A stretch of 64,000 bases of DNA, taken from the NCBI RefSeq assembly GCF_021155775.2, contig NC_060232.1, forward strand, positions 1,240,001 to 1,304,000, read 5' to 3'. The position numbers and the translations under genes are program-made. Positions 36,601-50,363 of this stretch are shown here, in pieces. The DNA comes from Neodiprion pinetum (Eukaryota; Arthropoda; Insecta; Hymenoptera; Diprionidae). Position 1 is the stretch's first letter. Each line of letters starts with the position of its first letter. The notes beneath the pieces were generated by a model. It did no database searches. It had not been told where the DNA came from and worked only from the letters and a program-made list of their open reading frames with translations.

Positions 36601-39600
36601 CAAAGTTTCAGTCTTAGTCTGATGTCCATTCGGGATTCAAGAAGCTTAAAATATATTCTACCGCGCTTACATACGTTATTCATAGGTATAATCGCATGGC
36701 TAAAAATTTCAAGGTAAGTATTTTTATTTCTTCTTTTCCGCTGTTCTCCTCAAACGATCAGATCGCCGCCGCTGCTGCTGCTACTTTACCTAAGGCATGG
36801 TAATCGTTAGGTGGAATTGGGTTGGTGGAAACGAAATTGCTATAGAAGGAAAAACAAAGGGGAGTAAAAGAGGCGGGGATCGGCGCGTAGGTGTGCTGCC
36901 AAGTGCGACGACGTTCTTCTCGCTACGAGCTAATGCAGCAGCCGCGGTGAAATATTCATCAGACTTCCAGAGCCGGGAACCGTCGAGACCCACCCTTTAT
37001 ATCTGGTAATTACCCTTTTCTCTCTCGTTCTCCCCCCTCCCCCCCCCCCGACTCGCTCTCCCTCGTTTCTCTTTACCCTGCTCTCCGGCTCTCCGGCTCT
37101 CTCGTCACCCTCTCTCAGCCTCGCAGCCTCGCTGCCGCCTTCCTGGTTCCGCCCGTTTTCCGGAACGCGTATATACATACACATACATATACATACACAC
37201 ACACACACACACACACAATTCCTCCTCGCTCGCCATTCCCGTTCGTCCTCGCCGAAGTTCGCCGCCATTTCCAATATCCCCGTTAATCCGTATACCTCGA
37301 CGTTCTCCGCGCGTCGTAAAATTCAACGTCAAGATAATTTCGGACGAACGGTGTGCAATGATCAAAATTGATTATCAATTCAAGGCGTTGCGTTCGCAAG
37401 TTTCTGCGGAGCGTTTTTTTTCTTTTCTCTTTTCTCTTTCAAACATTTGACACGCAGTTACCGCAGCCCCCTGATGCACATGCGGTGTAATCAAGTATAT
37501 TAAGGAATACGGAAGGAGAGAAGAGAAGAGGATGTATGGGTGGATGAAAAGATAGAAAGACGGGGGTACAGGGAGAGAAAAAGAGTGAGAGAGATAGATA
37601 GCATCTGTAGTACGCTCGCTATCGGAGGCGGGTTTAAATATTTATACGCTAATGTCTATGCATCGGCAGACATCAAAGCAAGCCCCAGGCCTCCTGCATA
37701 GTTGATAAAAATAAATTTTACCCGATATACATATACCCCCGCCACCCAGCCTCCTTCACCGACCCCATCCACCTACTTCTTCTTCTTTCGCGGGGCTGTT
37801 TTGCACTCGCGTATATAGAGAACCATGGTTTGTTCCCCTTCTTCTCTCGTAGATCCTTCAGGAATTCAACAGCGTTGTCGAGGAGTACATGCAGGTGAAA
37901 ATCGCCGTGGGTGAACCTCTTGGAAAAAGTTAAATTATATCTTTTCTTTTATACCCACCAACCCTTTTTTTTACCGACCATTTTTCAAACCAATGCATTC
38001 CAAAGTTTTCGTCGCGTCGGCTTACGCACGCCAAAACAAAAAAGAATTGGAGGAAAAAAGAAGGTATGTAAAAAAAAAAAGAACAGAAGAAAGTAAAATA
38101 AAACAAAAGTTGAAAAAAGAATGACACACACACGCGGTTTGTTTGCCATGGGTAAACTTGGGAAAAGAAGAAGAAATCTTCGGGGCGACGAGACGTTAAA
38201 GCAAACACGAAGTCACACACGACGACGAGGACGAGGACGAGAGAGAACTCGCGAGGAGTAGCTCACCTCGTATACCCCCCATCCTCGTGTTTCAAATTCG
38301 TTTCTTTTCTTTTCTTTTTTTTCTTCTTCTTCTTCACTTCGGGACAGGAGGCTTTCTATTATACCTATCCTTATTTTCGCATTTACATCGTGAAATCGCT
38401 GAATCGCGGCGATCGGTTTGGATGGAAAAAAATCATTCAAGGTAGGTGTACCTATTCGTCAGCGCAAGGGAAATGATAAATAATAACAATAGAGAAAAAA
38501 AAGCAACGCGTGTGAATCTGAATACCATGTAGGTATCCTGTATTGTACAGTTTATACATAATACGTTACATGACACGTCCTCCAAGTAACCCTTTTTTTT
38601 TATATACATACGTTGTACCTTTGTAGGAGGCGTATGAACGACAAACGACTTTTGATCGTATTTTAATAAAACAACAAAGAGGGAACACGCACCCCTGTAC
38701 ATATACTGTATAATCTATACACAGGTAGGTATCTGGATATACATACGACACGTTTATACATTATTAATATGTATAGGTATATGCTATACATCAAGTGTTC
38801 GCATAGCTTTTTTGCAACGTGCAATCTATATAATACCGGCACTTCAATTACACGACGTCGCGGAACACTTTTGCACGCTCTTTTCTGCGCTCGTTCATTA
38901 TAATTATTTATTCATTCATTCTTTCATCTCCTTCCTTTCATTTGGCATGCATATTTGTTTGCTTCGAATCCCATCCAATCCGCAGATCGGTTTAACGACT
39001 CATCGTTATGCCTTGGAAAAGAATTTTGTGTATACGCGTTACGTATTTTTTGCTTTTTTTTTTCTTCTTCTTGTTTTCCCACCTCTTGAAAAACCGAAAG
39101 AATTAGAAAAATCAAGACGAGATATACAGTTATTTGAAAGTTACGACGAGGCAAATGAAAGACGAAGATGGCAGGGCATTTGAATTTTCGATACGTTCTT
39201 TTTGTCACCAAAGTGTATACCTGTACGACAACTTGGCATTAATTGTAAAAGCTGCTTATAAAACGGTAGTAAAGCACGGACGGCATTACAACGCGACGAG
39301 CGTGCACGAAACCGCATTAAGAGTAGGAAGAAAAAGATTGCCCATACGGATTAGCCGGGAAAAATCGATCAATCTCGGTGATCGACGGCGGATTAACAAT
39401 CTGAGATAATATTGTGCCTGTCCGTCGGTCGGTCGCGCATTGCTCGCGTCATTCCAGGTACATAACACACGTCCATAATGTGACTATACACGTGTGTACA
39501 CATGCACATATATATTATACCCACCATGGTCACAGCTTGTTATATTGATACACAGGCTGTGCTTGGGCCTTCCGATATAACACTGTCCCCGTTTAAGATA

Positions 39601-42600
39601 AGGCCGTGTGCCACGGGACACGGGTTGTTGTTGCTTATAACATGCGGTGGAGGAGGGAGGAAGTCAAAATAAAGAAATTAATTTTACAAGACTGATTCCG
39701 ATGACGAGTCTTTATAAAAATAGTAAGTTGAGTCATTGTTCTTCCTCCTCCTACGTCGAAAAATCAGGGTGAATTTTGACAATGGATGGGATTTGGGTTA
39801 CGGTAGACATCCACGTACCTACACATATGTGTATTTTTATGTGTGTGTGTATGTATATATATATATGACTGACCACGAATTCCCCGGTCGAGCGGCGTCA
39901 TCGTGGTTGGATGGCTTCCCGGTCTTACGGCGCCGGACAATGTCCACCGCCACCTCAACCCTGGTTCCCGATTCGATTCCCCCGTCACGATAGTCGTTCA
40001 AATCTCCCGAGGAGACTCCCCTCGCTTATCTGCTTGCTCCTCCATCAGCGATGGTGGCGTCTCTTGGATATTTCTGCCTCTTTCTTCGCTTCGTCCTGCA
40101 CCTAGCGGTCACACAGAGTGAGCCGTTGGCCCGAGAGCCAAGGGACAAGACCATCAACTTTCGGCGACGTTCTCTTCTCGCTCGCTCACTTTCTCTCCGC
40201 GTCCCGAACGACCGAACGAACGTCCAAATATTTACCCTCGATTTATCCACCTTGGCTAAGCCCTCTATTCACAAGAGGATCTCTCCCCGGATGACTAGTA
40301 CATAATACGCCATTATTATATCCGGCCACGGTCCATTTCACGCAAGGGATTCTGACTGATTTCTCCTTCCTTCCTTCTCCTTCCCTAGGAGATCCACCTT
40401 TTCTTCTCGTTTGTTTGTTTGTTTGCCCTTTCTTTCTTCTTACTCTCGACTATGCAGCGCAGCTCTACAACTCGTCCGACAGACTCTGCTGCTCTACCTA
40501 CTCTTTTGTATCGTGTGGCTTTTTGCACACGAATAATGCAGATCCTCCGAAATTGCAACGAATATAATATAAAAGTGCAACGGAATGAGCCTTGAAATTA
40601 CCTTCGGTACCTCAGCTCGGGTTCGCCTATTTCACGTTCACGTACCTTGTATACAAACACGGAAAACCCATCATTCCGCACAATTGCTTCGTTATAATGA
40701 AAACCGTGAAAATTCACCATCGAAATAAGTTCAATGCTTCGTTACTGTTTAAGCTGGGTTCAGGTCGCGCATCAAACAGCTCCTCCTTCAAATTTTTACG
40801 ATTATTTTGAAACGAGTAGGGTTTGGCATTGGCCAGGATACTCGGCCTATGCCCACGGCTTATCTGACAACGCCAACTCCTGATGCTGTGGTTCGACGAA
40901 GCGGCAGCAGCAGCAACTATCAGTTCACCTTGTCACTGATTTATTTGCGTTCGAAGCGTCCTGTGTATCCCAATCAATCATTCCGGGCAAACAGGCAGCG
41001 GTGGAAACAAGCATGGCTTCCCTACACGGCCCTTATCGTCTCACAACTCCTCCCCGATGATTTCTCCCCCCCATCCCTCACCCGTCACCAGTCACTGCAG
41101 CGACGGTGTTACGGTAACGGAATATTTACCAAACACCGTTGATAACATTGGCAGAGTACGACACCGTTGTATATCAAGTCAAACATGTCATTCAATATCA
41201 CCTGCGTCGGTTTAAACCTACAGCAGAAGAGCTGGCGTCGTTCATGTTGTATATACGTGTCGCACGATTTTCATAAAATTCGTTATTGAATACAGAAATA
41301 GGTCTATGGTATCGAGAAAAATGGGGGAAGTAGAAGATTCTTGATTAGTTACTTGCTATCATTTTCTACAAACTCGGTATAATCGCTCGATTTTACACGG
41401 TGTATTCTCGTTCTTCATACTTCACATCACATTGTATCTACCGTGTGTCGATATAATAATTAGCGCGCGATTGTAATCATCGTTCGTTTGAGACACTGCT
41501 CGCTGAAGGGTGAATGCGAAACGATAGACATCACGTCGCGGTAGGAGAGTAATTTTCTAGGCGGAATAACTCGATAGCGACGATGAAATATGTACGATTC
41601 AAGTGGCACGATACCTTCTATCTACTAGGGGTGCATCTCAAGAAATGACGGACGAGCGTGACGGACTACACTGCACGATTTTATTCAGATTTAAGGAAAA
41701 CACGCTACCTGGGACTTGACGTGCCGGTGGATTGACTGCGTATGAGTGAGAGTTCAAAGAGGAAATCAATCGGAGGTGTTTCATCCTCGATTTTCATAAC
41801 ACGGTAGGTTTATTTTTTCCGAATTGCATTTTTTTTTTTTTACAAAATCACGTACAGCCAAATGAAGAATAAACATATCCTGAGTACCTACGCGCGGGTT
41901 GATTAAAAAGTAAATGACAGGATAAGAACAAAGGAAAAGAATTTCGTCGTTTGCCGGATTAATAAGGGGGGATGATCTCCGCGACGAACGTTAAGCCGGG
42001 CGGTGATATTTAATCTCTGTTAATACAGGATCGAACGACTGCCTGCGTACACGGCATTTTGCTGACTTCTGCAACGTCGCTCCTTATCCTCCACGTCCGC
42101 GTCCCCTGTGTTATACGCGAGTCTTCGGCTTCTCATTTAACCGCAAAACTTATCCTTCACTCTTCCAGGGAAAAGACAGAGGAAGAGAAAGAGAGACTGG
42201 AATTATTAATGAGAAAATTTGAAAGAAAAGTTCCGACCAGTTTCAAATTATAAGAGGCGTCAATTTTTTTTTTTTTTTTTCTTCTTACGAAAATTTAGTA
42301 CCATTTGTTACATTGCTCGTTCACGTTTTTATTTCTCACATTATTTCGACGGTTTATAGATATTAATAAACGTAAAAATCGAATTCTTCCACAAGTGGTA
42401 AAGGCATCAGTGTACGTTAGAGAAATAAGAAATTAAACCACCGGAAGAGAGATAAATCGATTGGTTATTTGCTCGAATGAAATCGCATTACGTTTCCCGA
42501 AATTCGATAAAGAAGAAAAGAAGACGAGAAAGAAGAGAGATGAGTGGGAGAAGGACAAAATATACAACACACGAAATGCGCCAAGATCCAGGAGAAGGAG

Positions 42601-43014
42601 GCAGGCAGCAGGAAGCGATAACTTAGTTAGGGGAGACTGACGACGAAGAGAAAGGAGAAAGAAAAAGGAGGAAAAAGAAGGCAGAAGCGCGCGCAGGGCG
42701 CGGCGCTGAACCAGATAGAGGAATTTCAGCTATTTTCTGCCATTTGCTCCTTCCTCCGACGATCCTCGTCGTCTGATCTCAGTTCGTCGAAAAAAAAAAA
42801 AATAGAAAATGAAAAAAAAGAAACGCAAACCGCCCCCACCACTCGTCGCCAAATTCTCCCAAAGACACGAAGAAATAAAAAGTCACGATAAATCGAATCA
42901 ATCATCGTTCATTAGGTCTACACTATGTACAAGGGATTTTAATTTCACGATAGTCCAACAATGAAAGTATTTCCCAACAGGTCGCATCGCCAAATTAAAC
43001 TTACATACATATAT
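30611..43014. other. Intronic/intergenic stretch without a recognised gene
   Basis: A CG-rich area at about 30770-31730 has one exon-like edge (GCGGTG then GTGAGT near 30919). It also has a long plus-strand frame without ATG (31432 to a TGA near 31710) that ends beside a six-codon ATG frame, as in a 5' untranslated region. No family is recognised. The remainder (31.8-43 kb) is unremarkable apart from AC, TTC and AT-rich simple tracts. Confidence 0.55.
37168..37217. repeat. ATAC/AC microsatellite
   Basis: Compound tract: ATAC-like units passing into about twelve AC units. Confidence 0.9.
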
Positions 43015-43017
43015 ACA

Positions 43018-43470
43018 GGGTGGCTACTAAATCTCCGCGACAAAATTCCCTGACTTTTCGATGGTTTTCCAGACAAAAGTCTTATAATTTTTCCTGACTA
43101 ATTCGGATAAATTGGTTACATAGCAAATTGATAAAAATATACACAATTTCCAGATAATTTGTTTTTGTTTTTTATGAAAGTACGAACTGTTACTTGGGTC
43201 AGACTGTCCCATCTAGCCGGTGAGCACAATCGTTTGTAAGGTAATATTTAGGAATATTCAAAGTTCAAAGAGAAATTTCCGGCGATGGTAAAAAAAAATT
43301 TGTTTTCGATCCAATTCATCTAAAGCTTAAAAAAATTATGGGACGTATTTGTAATAATAATAATAATAATAATAATATAGTAAATGATTCCCTGACTTTC
43401 CGCAAAAACTCCTAACATTTCTCTGATTATTCCCGAATTTTCTGACCATTCTGCTATGATAATATACGTC
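43018..43470 (+). repeat. Dispersed repeat with CCTGACTTT motifs, copy 1
   Basis: Begins near ACAGGGTGGC and contains repeated blocks of the type TTCCCTGACTTTTC, TTTTTCCTGACT, TTCCCTGACTTTCC and TTCCCGAATTTTCTGACC, separated by AT-rich sequence and a (TAA)n array at 43352-43377. Sequences built from CCTGACTTTTCC units after a CAGGGTGGC edge are widespread in arthropod genomes. No coding frame is present. The right end is uncertain. Confidence 0.6.
43352..43377. repeat. (TAA)n microsatellite
   Basis: About eight TAA units inside the dispersed repeat. Confidence 0.95.
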
Positions 43471-45937
43471 ATAAATATAGTCAAACTAAACTTGAACCAT
43501 GAAAGAGTTCTGACCTACGAACGAGGGTCGATTCGTCCCCGTGATTTGATTGCAAGTTGCCTGTGCGTACAACAAGGCGAAGGTTGGATGGTAAAAATAA
43601 TAGAGAGTGGTAAATTGAGATGTTTTGCGGGCGTAGGTGGGTGTCCGCAAGCCTCTTATACCCATGAGGAACGTCTCGCTCATGCACGACGACCGAGGAG
43701 CGATGAATTTTTTATAAACTTTCCCCGTACGTGGCTGCGAGGAGCCGCGTTCTTAGATACCTACGAGAGGCCTTAAGACGTGGCGCAGGTACGAGGTAAG
43801 GTTCGATTCCCGTTTCCTAACCACAAGGGCGACCGCCGACTCCTCCTCCGAGGTTGACACAAGCCGAGTTTATGCAATCTGCTGCATGATTTACCCAAAT
43901 TGCAGCTCCGGAATTACTTCGTAATTATTGCACAACACGCAACGGGGCGCAGCGACTTGGAATCAATCCTCGGCTTCGAGTGTACCAAAATAAAAAGATG
44001 GAAAAAGATGGAAAAAACTTTGCAACAAACTAGTGAGGAACGTTCGGCATATTTCTGTCAAAATGCAATCAGCAGCCACATCGATTAAGACGATAAATAC
44101 GGAAATTTGTACATTTACTTTCTAGATACATCGATTCTCTCTTCTACGAATAAATCGTCGTCCAAATCAGAGGTTAAAAACAACGAAAGTGAGAAAAGTC
44201 TGCACCGCTTGAGAATAAAGAAAATAGAAAATCGTAGCAGCTAGGTAAATACTTAAATAGGAGAGGTGGAATTGTAAGGGCATGAGCGGCGTAAACCGGA
44301 CTTAAGGAAGCGGCGGCGAGGTGCCCGGGCCTCCATCTCCTCCTCGGCGACACATAACTAATGCAAAACTCCGGGGTCGCGGTTTATACGACATTCTGAG
44401 CCGGGCGTCGCTTCTCTACCCTCGACTGTCGCGTCGCGCACTCATCCTCGGGGGGAACGACGACGACGACGACGACGAGACATACGCCGAATGTGTTAGT
44501 ACCTTCCACGCGTGCGAGCGAACGACACCAACACACGCGTGACGGCGAAGTGCAAGACCTTGCATCGTGGTATGCAACAGACGGTAAAATTCGTGCATCT
44601 GCGTCATCGAGTAAGCGTCGCGTATTATTCGCGAAAACTGTGAGTGTATAAAATAACGAGCAAACGCATTGAAGACCAATTTGTTGTAACTACGGAGGAC
44701 AGAGGTAAGGAGGGCTATCTCTTTGTGGATAAAAAGTATCCTTAAAATAGAGTAAAATTGTTTGTAACAGGGCGTTGCTCTAGGAAAAGTTTCACATGCT
44801 TCATCGTAACTGTCAAGTTCAGATTGAATTTGATTACATATTAATGTCAGTGTATAGAAAAGTTGAAACGGAAATTAATATTTTTCACCTTTCGAATACC
44901 CGAAGAAGCTGAATGGACAAAATCTGAGTTTGTTGATACGCTGTATTAAAAGTTTACTAAATTTCAAGTGATCCGAAAGTTGCAAAATAACGAATTTTTC
45001 CAAAGATTCATCATTACATTAACGTCGCAAACTTCAGCCCAATTATTAGCGCCATTCTAGCGACTTGTTGAACCACTATCCGTCGCTTTTTGCTGGACAC
45101 TTTTTCAGTTGTAAACCCATGTGAGATACTTCTCTTTACCTCCACCCTCCACGGTAATAACCAAACAGCGAAAACGACCGGAAACTGACTAGTTCCTAAA
45201 CGATACGATTATTGCCATTCCCATATACGTCTACAACACTCGAATTCTACGAGTAGAGTAATAAGCGAATTTCCGCGGGTTAGACAACCGTGCAGTTAAT
45301 TTTCGCAAACGTCGGCAGGCTGCAAAGTCTGGGAGGTATGAAAGCGGCTTTCGTCGTTGGTCCCGCAAGCCTCTCAGCCTTCGCGGGCGAGGAATTGGCA
45401 ATAGGAAGGTATTAGCGTTGGGGGGCGGGGGAGGGGGAGGGTGGGAGGAGGATAAAGTAGCTGCGTATGTTGTACGGATGTGTAGTACCTACACGGTGAA
45501 GCGAAACGCGGGGCAAGTAAGTTCGCAAAGCATTTGACGGATGCGTAGGAGAAGATGAGGTAAAGAGAAGGTGATGAATGGTGGTTTTTTCTCGAAGAGG
45601 AGACGAGCAAACGGAAAAGTTGCAAGCTTGGTACGTAACGTACAACGAGTGATGCATTTTTGTTGCGCATTTAGCAACACTGAACCGACACTCCCGAAAG
45701 CTCAGCCTTAACCCTTCAACAATAAATTGTTATGTAGCTAGTTCCGAGCTCTCCGTATCTTTGATTTGCTGATTCTATGATCCGCAGAATGAAAATTCAC
45801 TCGTTCGTTATAACGCAAGGATTGATCGAGTGGCGTTTGGTACGATGACCTCGGAGAAAAATGGTCTCTCATCCCACACGAACTGCACATACGTACAATA
45901 TCCTGCACCGAAGGATCGAGGGAATTCGAAAAGGGAG

Positions 45938-45977
<40 letters not shown>

Positions 45978-47311
45978 GAGTGGAAATCCGAGCAGCCTGC
46001 AACCGCCGTCCGAGGAAGGAACGACGAATCGAGATCAAGAGGCACTTGAAATCCGGCCGTCCGGCACTTTGCGGAGTGGAGAGCGAGAGCTTTTGCGGCA
46101 GTTGTACGGCGGCAGAATGTTGTAGGTAGTACGTGTGCCTTAAGGTACAGAAATATGAGGACGGGGTGAAGGGGGGGTGGTTATAACAAGGGGGAGGTGA
46201 GGAGATCCCGGCGGTCAGACGATCGTCTACTTGTACGAGTACCGCGTAGATGCGACGAAGCGTGGAGCCGCAGCGGAACCGTGAAAATCATGCTTCAACC
46301 GAAGTTTATAGCTATGTGTATACATACACATATACATGTATACAGATGTATGTATGTATGGCAAAATCCTCGACAGAAAATAATAATCCCCGGTACCGAT
46401 CATTAAATTGTTCCGGCGGTGGTTAACACTAGGAGGAGCGTGCGCCGAGGAGGGTTGGTATGTGCTGCCGCTTCCCTTCCCTGATTGGTCAATTAACGAG
46501 TGCATTAGAAAATAACGAGGCTTTACTACCCCTGCAGTGGGTATCCCCGTCTCGCAAACGTTCTCAAAACCGCCGCTGTTATACACCATTTTCAAAATTC
46601 AGCTTTACACGCGTAATTTATGCATGTTTATCGTATGCCAAGCAACTGCAGCGTTAATGCAACTTTGATGATTGCTTTCAAGGTAAGAAAATAACAATAC
46701 TAACAACAACAACAACAACATCAGTAATAATAATGATGATAATAATAATAAACAATAAATCTCTGGCTATGTATAATACACATATATATTATATTGTATG
46801 TATCTACATGGGTATACGCTGTGGTTTTAATCACTCGGCGTGCGTTAATTAACCGCGGATAAATGCCCGCAGCGGTAATTACTTCCGTAGGATTCTGGTT
46901 TACGGCGCGAAAAGTGTTTTTTTGAAATTCATCAGAATACCTAGATGTGCGTATAATATATATAAGGTTCTGCAGCGGCCGTATAGGCAAAGAATTGTAG
47001 AATAAGAAAACCTTACGTAGCGCAATTTAAAAATCCTTTGAGTCTTTTAGCTTTCCCCGCATGTGAGATTGGGTGGAATATTTTTTTAGGACGAAGAAAC
47101 GAGAACAGCCTACGTTTGCGGCAAAAGTACTCGTAATTCCGCCACTTCACGGTTGCGGCGTAAGGGATATAGGTGTATATTATAAGTTTTGCAAAATACG
47201 CGTACGATCGAAATTTCATACGGTATTTCGAGTAAAAGCAACGACGAGGCAAAAAAAAAAAATTAAAAACGGTCAAAAGATTTGCGAAAAATTCTGACAA
47301 CAAAAAAACTC
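43471..47311. other. Intronic/intergenic stretch without a recognised gene
   Basis: No recognised peptide. A GGTTCGATTCCCG block at 43800-43812 looks like a tRNA T-loop but its stem does not pair and no A-box fits upstream. A (CGA)n run lies at about 44459-44479. Confidence 0.6.
45942..45970. repeat. (AG)n microsatellite
   Basis: About fourteen AG units. It creates the Arg/Glu-alternating and Leu/Ser-alternating false frames here. Confidence 0.95.
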
Positions 47312-47765
47312 GTAAAACCTGGAGGAGTTAGGAAAATATTTACAATTCGCTACTAATTACTGGGATATTTTTTATTTATTTTTTTCTGTACACCGTACAG
47401 ACTTATATATACATTAGTTTATTTTTTTTCGTATCGTGATCCGCTTAACGATTGTTCATGAAAATCAGTACCGAAAACGAAACAGGGACAAAGGTGATGC
47501 GATACTCCTATTTCGGTGACAAAAACTGTTATCCAAATTTCTCCGAGAGGATTAATCTTTCGGACAAAAGACGAGAACAGCCAACCGCGGAATTGTTAGG
47601 CGCAGTTTGTCGTTGATTGATGAACGATTGATTGGACCGCGATACGAAAAAAATGTACCAATATATACATACAAGTTTGTGAGGCGTAGACATGAGAATA
47701 AATAAAAAATATTACAATAATCGGCACCAGCCTCTAATTATTTTCCTACCTCCTCCAGGTTTTAC
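47312..47765. repeat. Long imperfect inverted repeat (foldback / hairpin element 2)
   Basis: The left arm (47312-47460) is the imperfect reverse complement of the right arm (about 47619-47765), around a spacer of about 158 bases. Outer edges read GTAAAACCTGGAGGAG and GGAAAATA on both arms. Middle blocks ATATTTTTTATTTATT and TTTTTTTCGTATCG are shared, and the inner edge shares CGATTGTTCAT/CGATTGATGAAC-type sequence with changes. The match may extend some 25-40 bases outward through A-rich sequence. It has no coding frame and no obvious similarity to element 1. Confidence 0.85.
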
Positions 47766-50343
47766 GGACAATCTTTTTATCGGTATTTGCTACAAATTTT
47801 TCGAGCGACACCTTAAAAAAAATAAAAGTTAAAAAAATGAACCACCCTAATGTACATATGTACATTGTACATACAATAATAGCTTAACGTATGTACCTAT
47901 CCGTTGGTTACAGGTACGCGGGTCTGCACCGTTGGTTGGTCAATAATGAATCTGATAATAATTACACGCCGCGACAGTACGTTAATCTTTGATTGTATTC
48001 TCGCGTGTCAATTTTAATTAAGCGCTTAACCTATGATCTTGTACAAGGTGGGCTTTATACGTGTAAGTTATATACGTCCGACATCGCGTACTGCCTGCGA
48101 CAGTTTTCTGAAATATTAGTCGCAGAGCAATTTTGAGTCACGGTTAATTACAACCCTTCATCGTCGGCGATGCGATGGGATCGTTAATAAACCGTCAACC
48201 TGTTCCATTCTATATACCTACTTATAGGTGGGCGCATACGAAATATCCATTCACATATAATATGCGAAGCTCACGAAACGCGCTTATTAATATCCTTCAT
48301 ATCGCCCCAACCACTTAAAACTCAAATTCTACTTCGTTATTCCTCCGAAATTCATCCTCGGTTATAAATTCGAGATGATGCAAAGTTCTGCATTACTTGC
48401 ACAAAATTTGACGTATAGATTTTTACCAAATTATCAACGTTTCGAATCTGATTGTGCCAATTTATTAAGCTTTCACAAATTCGGCGCTAAGCGCGACGTT
48501 CGTTCGTTGACTTTCTCGGATTTCAATCAAATTGCACGTTTTCGAGCCGGGTGTCGGAACTATCAAATTCAGCTTCCCAATCTCCGAATTAGAAGAAAAT
48601 CTTTTTCATACCTCCCGACAAGCGTAAGATACAGGATCTGAAAGCGGAGCCACAAATCGAGTGCAACCTTCAAGTACGTCCAATCCTTACCTTAAACTGG
48701 TCGGTACTTGGTGCTGGCCAGTGATCAGTAGTGGTTTAATTCGAAGGAGATAAAGGTAGAAAAAGAGATAGCAGATGCTAGTCTCTAATTCATGACTTGA
48801 AGAGTTTCGAAGTGAAAAAAAGAGAAAGAAAAAAAAAAAAGGAAACTAAGTTCTCCCACTTTTGTCGAAGCGAAATTTTTACTTCTTTTCTTTTTTTTTA
48901 TTTTTGCTCGTCACGCACGTGTGTTTTATTTCCCCGCTACTTCGCGTTTGGGCGTTTGATTTTCTGTAGGTATACCTGCAGGCTCGCTCCTTCGCCTCTT
49001 TGCGGACGAATGCTGATGAATCGAGGGGCTCGAGAGGCCGAGGCTCGTCTCTCTCTCTCTCTCCGGCTCTTTCTCTCTCTCTTTCTCTATGCTCTCGTCG
49101 ATTGTACAGACCGAGGTGGCGTGGTGCCTTCCCGAGCCACCCGCTTCTCTGCCTCCACCGAAAACCCACCCACCTCCTCGTATACCTGCCTACCTGCCGC
49201 TTCTCTCGGCTCGGCTCGGCTCGGCCTGACCTGGCTGACTGCGGCAACCCACCGAGGCTGCCGCTGTTGCATTAGCATACATCCCAACCGTGCCGAATTT
49301 ATTTCAAAGTACCTTCCACTTGAGATTATTTTAAATTACTAATCACCCGAGCGTAACACCGAGCATCTGCATCCTTCTCATTCTCCTTCTTCGTAACTCT
49401 CACCTTCGTTTTTTTTCCTTTTCTTTACTTTTTTCTCTCACAGCTCGACTTACCTGTAACAGAAAAAATGAAGGAATAGAAGGTTAACAAATTATTTTCC
49501 AAATGTCGTCAAAAGTCTTACATATTATACGCGTGCAGTTGTGACACGAGAGAAAAAGAAGAACACTAAGAAACGTACAAGAATAGGCTATACAAATGGA
49601 ACGGAATGACAACAGGGTCATTTGTAACATTTCTTTCCGGGGAAAAAAAAAAAAAAATACCAAAAATTTCTCCCAACTGCGCCAAGTTCTCGACCAAACC
49701 GTCCTGCGGGGAAAAGATTTATCGAAACCTGTAGATGAGTATAAGGATTGCCGAATATCTATACGTGTAGTACAGCATCGGTGAAGTGGTAGTCGGTCGC
49801 GTAGAGAGCAAGTCGACGATCCATAAATACATATATATTGTAAATTTAGAGGGTAAAAGCCCGGCACTCCGCGACACGCAGAGCGGTCGAAATAAGGGAT
49901 GGAGGGAGGAGAGTTTGCGGATACAGGTTGCTGTGGAAATAGAAACACACAAGAGCAAGAGGAGCCGAAGCTGCTCCGGTGTCCGGCAGGCGGGCGGGAA
50001 CGGTGGTGCGCGGTTGCAAGACGGAAAAATTATACGGCTTGTACATAGTACGATACACGTGTGTATGCGTATATATGTATGTATATACGTCGAGTGGCGA
50101 GGAGCGAAGAGAACCGGGAGGAGGGACGGCTGTCCTCTTCTCCCGACTCTTTTGCCCTCCAAACGGAATACTCGATCGCGATTAAACATAGATTGAGAAA
50201 GGGGGGAGGGAGGGAGAGAGAGATATAGACGCACGCAGAGAGAAAATCCACACACGCACACGGGACGCCTCCTACGCTCGCTTTAATTTTACTTTGCCCG
50301 TCCTTTCCCGTCGACTCGACACTCCTCTTTTACATCCCTTCAT

Positions 50344-50363
50344 CCCCCCCCCCCCCCCCCCCC
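50344..50363 (+). repeat. 20-base C homopolymer
   Basis: Twenty consecutive C on the plus strand in a pyrimidine-rich area (G-run on the minus strand). Confidence 0.95.

Noticed and set aside
43760..43815. tRNA-like T-loop (GGTTCGATTCCCG)
   Set aside because: The T-stem does not pair and no A-box or acceptor stem fits upstream.
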